From contig BGZK01000210.1 of NCBI GenBank assembly GCA_005406025.1, positions 496,001 through 560,000 on the forward strand: a stretch of 64,000 bases of DNA. Direction: 5' to 3'. This stretch comes from Eumeta japonica. Lineage: Eukaryota; Arthropoda; Insecta; Lepidoptera; Psychidae. The first letter of the stretch is position 1. Each line of letters opens with the position of its first letter. The notes beneath the pieces were generated by a model that had not been told where the DNA came from, did no database searches, and saw only the letters and a list, made by a program, of their open reading frames with translations. Shown here piece after piece: positions 60,094-64,000 of the stretch. The translations under genes and the position numbers were made by a program.

Positions 60094-61254
60094 AAGGGTC
60101 AAATATTAAATAGCTTAAATATACAAAGATCGTACCATGTGGAAATCTGTAGTCTCTGGCTAGTCTTCTGGGAAATAGGGTTGAGTTTAAAATAATAATA
60201 ATTTACAACAATCACAAATAGTATCGATTAATATTTTATAAAAATATGTGGATTAACCATTATAAACTTTGACACGTTTATTATTGGTCTAAGGATAAAA
60301 CTTAGATTTCAAGTGCCATTAGAAAGGTTTTTAACTCACGAGAAATAATGTTTGTTAATACTTGAAATACAATAAGTAGAAATCTGTGACTGAAAATGTA
60401 GTTGGTTGACATTAGAATTCAATACTGTATAAAAAAATGTATTGTAGCATATTTTTTTATAAAAAATTTAACGAAAAGACGGTTTTTCAAAAGGGAAAGA
60501 CCTAAATATTTCCTAGACTTTAGTAATATTATAATTTATCTTTGTAGAGTTCATACACATTCATGTGTACAGTTTCGTTTTTAAAAAGGACATTTTAGAT
60601 ATTTCATTGTACAAAAGAAAAACATTTCTCTGTTTTTCAATAACGTTACATTATTATTGAACTCAAAATGAAAATTTTTAGAATTTTCGTTTGCCAATTT
60701 GCTTATTTGTATAAACACAATAAACTCAAAGACGACTAAACCTATTTCGGTGTAACTTTTTTGTCACTCGTTAGTCGTAACCCAAGATTTGAAATATAAT
60801 TTATTACGCTTTGTTACCTAGATAGATAGATAGAGAACGATTTTCTTCAAGTCGGCGGAGCCGCAGTCGAATTTTGAGAGTTAAAAATGTGTGTTCAATT
60901 CAATTATGATAAAATTCGTTAGGGAGACAATTTGCATCCTATTACTTTTTATTTGTTGAAGATAATGATCTCAAAAAATATAGGTATCGAAAAGAAAGAA
61001 AAACAAATGGATGTTGAGAAGCTTGATCCAAACAGGTGGAACCGGAGACGACAAATGTATATTTTTTTTTGTAAATAGCTACAGCAGGAAATAACTTCTC
61101 CAGAACGAGTATAACTCTCCGATTAAAGCCTGTCCGGATTTTGTGTAAATAATAATATGTATATCTCATTCGATGATAATATTTTATTCGGTCGTCAAAT
61201 TACTACAACCAATGATATAACCATTTAGCACTTTTTGAAGTATTTTTCTCGTGT
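60094..61254. other. AT-rich noncoding region
   Basis: Contains a (TAGA)n run at 60819-60834. Nothing else was recognised. Confidence 0.55.
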
Positions 61255-61395
61255 TTGTTTAGATTTTGGCACCGCCGTGCCGGCGCAATAGATCACGATC
61301 AATTTGAGCGTGTCTCCATTGTCGTTATTGTCGCATTGTCGTTGAACAACCGCAAGTAAATGTTGACTTTTGTTTGTTATTGTTATTGAGGTTCA
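61255..61395. promoter_or_regulatory. Sox-like motif cluster
   Basis: From 61316 to 61388 there are CATTGTCG, TATTGTCG, CATTGTCG, GAACAAC, TTTTGTTTG, TTATTGTTATTG, i.e. six or seven HMG-box (ATTGT/ACAAT-type) words in 73 bases, next to GTAAATGTTGAC (Fox-like). The preceding 60 bases are GC-rich (GCACCGCCGTGCCGGCGC). A Sox-responsive enhancer is a reasonable guess; a degenerate ATTGTCG tandem repeat is the alternative. Confidence 0.35.
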
Positions 61396-61773
61396 TCGAA
61401 AAGATCTGCGATTCACCTACAGTAGCATTTTAAACATACGACAAATTAAATTAATTTAAATTATATTAGGTATGGGCCATAGAACGGTTATCAGTTTGTA
61501 TATATAAAACATGATTTATTTTTGTACATGGAATATACGCCTCTTAACACCTGAATAAATTTATCAGTTAAGAGGCATTTATGTCTATCCAACATATGCT
61601 ATAATGTTTAATATCGGTAATGTAAATTTATTTAATAAACAATTTATGCTCAATTAAACTAAAGGGGAAAGCAAACAATCTCATTTGTATACAAACAAAA
61701 GCTTGTGACTGTGTGATAAACTCGAATGGAAACTGATGTAAGGCATAGAAATTACATGATCATTAGCCAATGA
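61396..61773. other. AT-rich noncoding region
   Basis: A short inverted pair (CCTCTTAAC...GTTAAGAGG, near 61540-61573) is the only structure seen. Confidence 0.5.
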
Positions 61774-61841
61774 CCATTTACAAATTCAAATTACACGTGC
61801 AACCCAGCCGGGTTACACGTGTAATTTGAATTTGTAAATGG
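61774..61841. repeat. 32-bp near-perfect hairpin with 4-base loop
   Basis: Bases 61774-61805 pair with 61810-61841 with a single mismatch (61800/61815), closing on AGCC. Each arm contains a CACGTG E-box or its immediate neighbour ACACGTG. It has no bulges, unlike most microRNA precursors, and matches the pattern of the hairpin at 13389-13456. Confidence 0.95.
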
Positions 61842-63189
61842 GGTGGCCTTTGGAATATGTGGATAAAAATAGTTACATAAGTATTTGAGTATAAAGACAA
61901 AAAAGGGTTACATCTTGAGACAGTCTTATATTATTACTATTTAAGGGTACTAGGAATTATGAAGCTGAAAAGTGAGTATCAGTTACGAATTCCACGAAAG
62001 GCCTCACAATATCTTAAGTTCACATAAATAATCGATCATGACTTATTGAGTCTTTGATCACTTTCTAAAACACTATTAAATTTATTTTCGAGGTTTGTAA
62101 GACCTAAGACGCCCACAGAAGAAATATATCCTTTTTATCGTTAGCTAAAAACAGACTAAATATTATTACTAAATGATTAAACTTAAAGCAGACTTAAAAG
62201 GTTTTTCTCTCTTAAGTGCAATGAGAAGTATTCTAATATTAAAAAAAAATCGTTAAATAGACCGGAAATTCCGTTACACCGAATAATGACATAAAAGTGC
62301 CCGTCTAAAAACTTTCCGATGCTACCGCCCGAAAAAGAAGGAATATAGAAAAAAAAAGTCGTGTACCTTTGATTATCGAACACACGCCATTGCCATTGTC
62401 GTGTCACAATGTGCGTCCGCGGTCACATAATAAATATATATATATTTTCTGTGTTATCGCCTTCTGTACTAAGATGCTAATCGCTTTAACGCCCGTGGCG
62501 CTCGCCGTGGCGTTACGTAAAAATCGCTTTTGCCGAGTCTCTGTGAGGCATGACTCTGTGACGCATTAAAAAAATGAAAACCTCCTTTAAGAACTTGTTA
62601 GAATAATTAATTGTTTTTGGGGTCGGTACCAGATAGAACTCAATCAGGCGTAGTCGTCTCTTTAGAAGAAGATATCCTTTTGAATATATACTTCACGTTT
62701 CACGTACATATTTCATAGCTGGGACCGACGCCAATCACAAATAATTATTTAAATAAGTTTTTGAGGGCATTTTTTTGTTGTCAAAGTTGGTTTATTCCTC
62801 ATGTATATGAAGTCATGGCTAATATAATCGCCCAGGTATCTCCTTTACGGTGTAAATGGAAAAGCACTTCCAATCCCGAATTCATCATCCGTTATCATTC
62901 CAGATTCTGTATTATTCTTGGTTAGAGTGTGACTACCAATTTATTCTTATACAAACTATACACATTATTCTTATTCTCTTTAATATAAAAGTTCTTCAGC
63001 TCATGCAGAACACATTCGCTTCGCTTCCACAATAAATTAATTCACCGTATTACTGCTGTATTGCTGAAAAGTTTCGACGCGTTTCCTGATTAGATAGACC
63101 TTTTAGAATTATACAAACAAATAGATATGTAGGTAGATTAATAAATACTAATAACAATTAACACTTGTTTTTATTATAAATCTCAGTAT
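61842..63189. other. mostly AT-rich noncoding region
   Basis: The part 62395-62560 is GC-richer (GTGCGTCCGCGGTC, GCCCGTGGCGCTCGCCG) and may be a small regulatory island. No genes or RNAs were supported. Confidence 0.5.
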
Positions 63190-63532
63190 TATCCCCCAAC
63201 TCCTAATTGCTGAAACGTCCTGCGCTCTTCGTCATCAGCTCAACAACATCAGATAATAACTCCAAATACGAACACTTGAAAACTAAAAAAAGCTCGAACA
63301 CTTGCCTATAATATTTGAGGGTATCCCTCAATTTACCTACATTTCCATCATCAGATCTTGAAATGACTATGAGACTACCTTGATAGTATATCCTGTCCAA
63401 TAAAAAAACAATTATCAAAATCGGTTTGTAAGCCGATTTAGATCATTTTACTAAGTAATCGCTAAACATACATACAAAAGAATAAATACAGATAAACGTA
63501 GGACGTGTTCTTTTTTGAAGTCGGTTAAAAAT
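63190..63532 (-). mobile_element. CCGACTTCAAA-type element, 3' to 5' copy
   Basis: The + strand reads CCCAACTCCTAATTGCTGAA, CGTCATCAGCTC, TCAAAATCGG and ends TTTTTTGAAGTCGGTTAAAAA, the reverse complement of the element's TTTTTAACCGACTTCAAAAA start. I recognise this order from a very common lepidopteran dispersed element. The frame 63203-63418 on the minus strand is within it. Confidence 0.6.
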
Positions 63533-63701
63533 ATAATGTAAAAGTATTTTTTACTAATAAATTTTTATATAGGAATATGTAAATTTCATTTATGTATTAT
63601 AGAGACCCTAGAAAGGTAGGTGGAGATTACAAATCTTCAACTGGTACGATATTATTGCATTTCTTTTTTATTTCACTAATGCATCGATAGGACAATTAAT
63701 T
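63533..63701. other. AT-rich spacer
   Basis: Separates two CCGACTTCAAA elements in opposite orientation. Nothing recognisable apart from a CCCTAGAAAGGTAG word near 63606. Confidence 0.5.
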
Positions 63702-63860
63702 TTTAACCGACTTCAAATAGAAGGTAGAGGTTCTACATTCGCCTATATGTATTTTTTTAGTATACGTAATTTTTGGTTTTTAATTTTACTTGAGTTTAAT
63801 AATTCTCCGGGGTTCACAAACCTGATGACATGCACACATATTTCTATACATACTTTTTTT
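63702..63860 (+). mobile_element. CCGACTTCAAA-type element, head
   Basis: TTAACCGACTTCAAATAGAA followed by GGTAGAGGTTCTACATTCGC matches the element head also seen at 31250. It faces away from the copy at 63190-63532. The 3' limit is unclear. Confidence 0.5.
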
Positions 63861-64000
63861 TATACAGGCAAGTCTCATGTATCACTGTTTGTAAACCCAA
63901 AAATAGAAATAAATAAACAGAGTTTCATGCACGCATGTTGATTTTAGGTTTATTACGTTTAATTACTCAAATATGATAATATTTGTACATAAATTACTAT
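63861..64000. other. AT-rich noncoding region
   Basis: Nothing recognisable up to the window end. Confidence 0.5.

Noticed and set aside
63606..63620. CCCTAGAAAGGTAG, close to a piggyBac terminal repeat
   Set aside because: No TTAA target site precedes it and no partner terminus was found.
1..64000. CRISPR arrays, bacterial operons, terminators or riboswitches
   Set aside because: The window is eukaryotic; no regularly spaced direct-repeat array or bacterial gene structure is present.

Overview
This is eukaryotic DNA that looks like a butterfly or moth (Lepidoptera). By eye it is roughly two-thirds A+T. No intact protein-coding gene, rRNA, tRNA or CRISPR array could be supported, and the longest open frame (146 codons) is explained by chance plus a small transposon. 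The lepidopteran assignment rests on recognised repeats: an RTE-like LINE with its 5' untranslated region, a tRNA-derived SINE, elements ending in CGGAACCCTAAAA, elements starting CCGACTTCAAA, and BEL/Pao and Ty3/gypsy remnants. The window is best read as a gene desert, either intergenic or inside a very large intron, made of old transposon debris separated by AT-rich DNA and about twenty short GC-richer islands.

Layout. 1-5.3 kb: AT-rich DNA, GC islands, a LINE 3' tail and a short tandem repeat. 5.3-6.1 kb: a full copy of the CGGAACC-terminated element on the minus strand. 8.4-12.9 kb: GC islands. 13.3-16.0 kb: an internally deleted BEL/Pao retrotransposon with two diverged LTRs, a broken integrase, a nested repeat, a 33-bp minisatellite and a perfect 32-bp hairpin. 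19.5-22.2 kb: a dispersed repeat, a 210-bp hAT-like element and a Ty3/gypsy RT remnant. 24.2-25.2 kb: a heavily decayed LINE RT. 28-36 kb: candidate regulatory islands (GATA/Runx, Pho/YY1), repeat copies and a SINE. 37.15-39.46 kb: an RTE-like LINE with its 5' end but no 3' end. 40-44 kb: degenerate hexamer tracts and an octamer-bearing island. 46.5-49.3 kb: another CGGAACC element and an isolated endonuclease-domain fragment. 51.4-51.9 kb: a foldback element with about 135-bp inverted repeats. 55-57.4 kb: a 780-bp tandem duplication and another CGGAACC element. 59.4-60.1 kb: a third full CGGAACC element, the inverse of the one at 5.4-6.1 kb. 61.3-63.9 kb: a Sox-like motif cluster, a near-perfect hairpin and CCGACTTCAAA elements.

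How parts relate. The transposon remnants are independent insertions, some nested. The GC islands carry transcription-factor-like motifs and could be distant enhancers or silencers of a neighbouring gene outside the window; this is inference only. The least expected structure is a set of near-perfect inverted repeats with loops of 4-6 bases and unrelated sequences. For one of them (13389-13456) the second LTR gives an internal comparison: only one arm has a counterpart, as expected if a replication template switch wrote the other arm.

I found no convincing new biological system. All coordinates of repeats and decayed elements are approximate, and families were recognised by eye without database searches.
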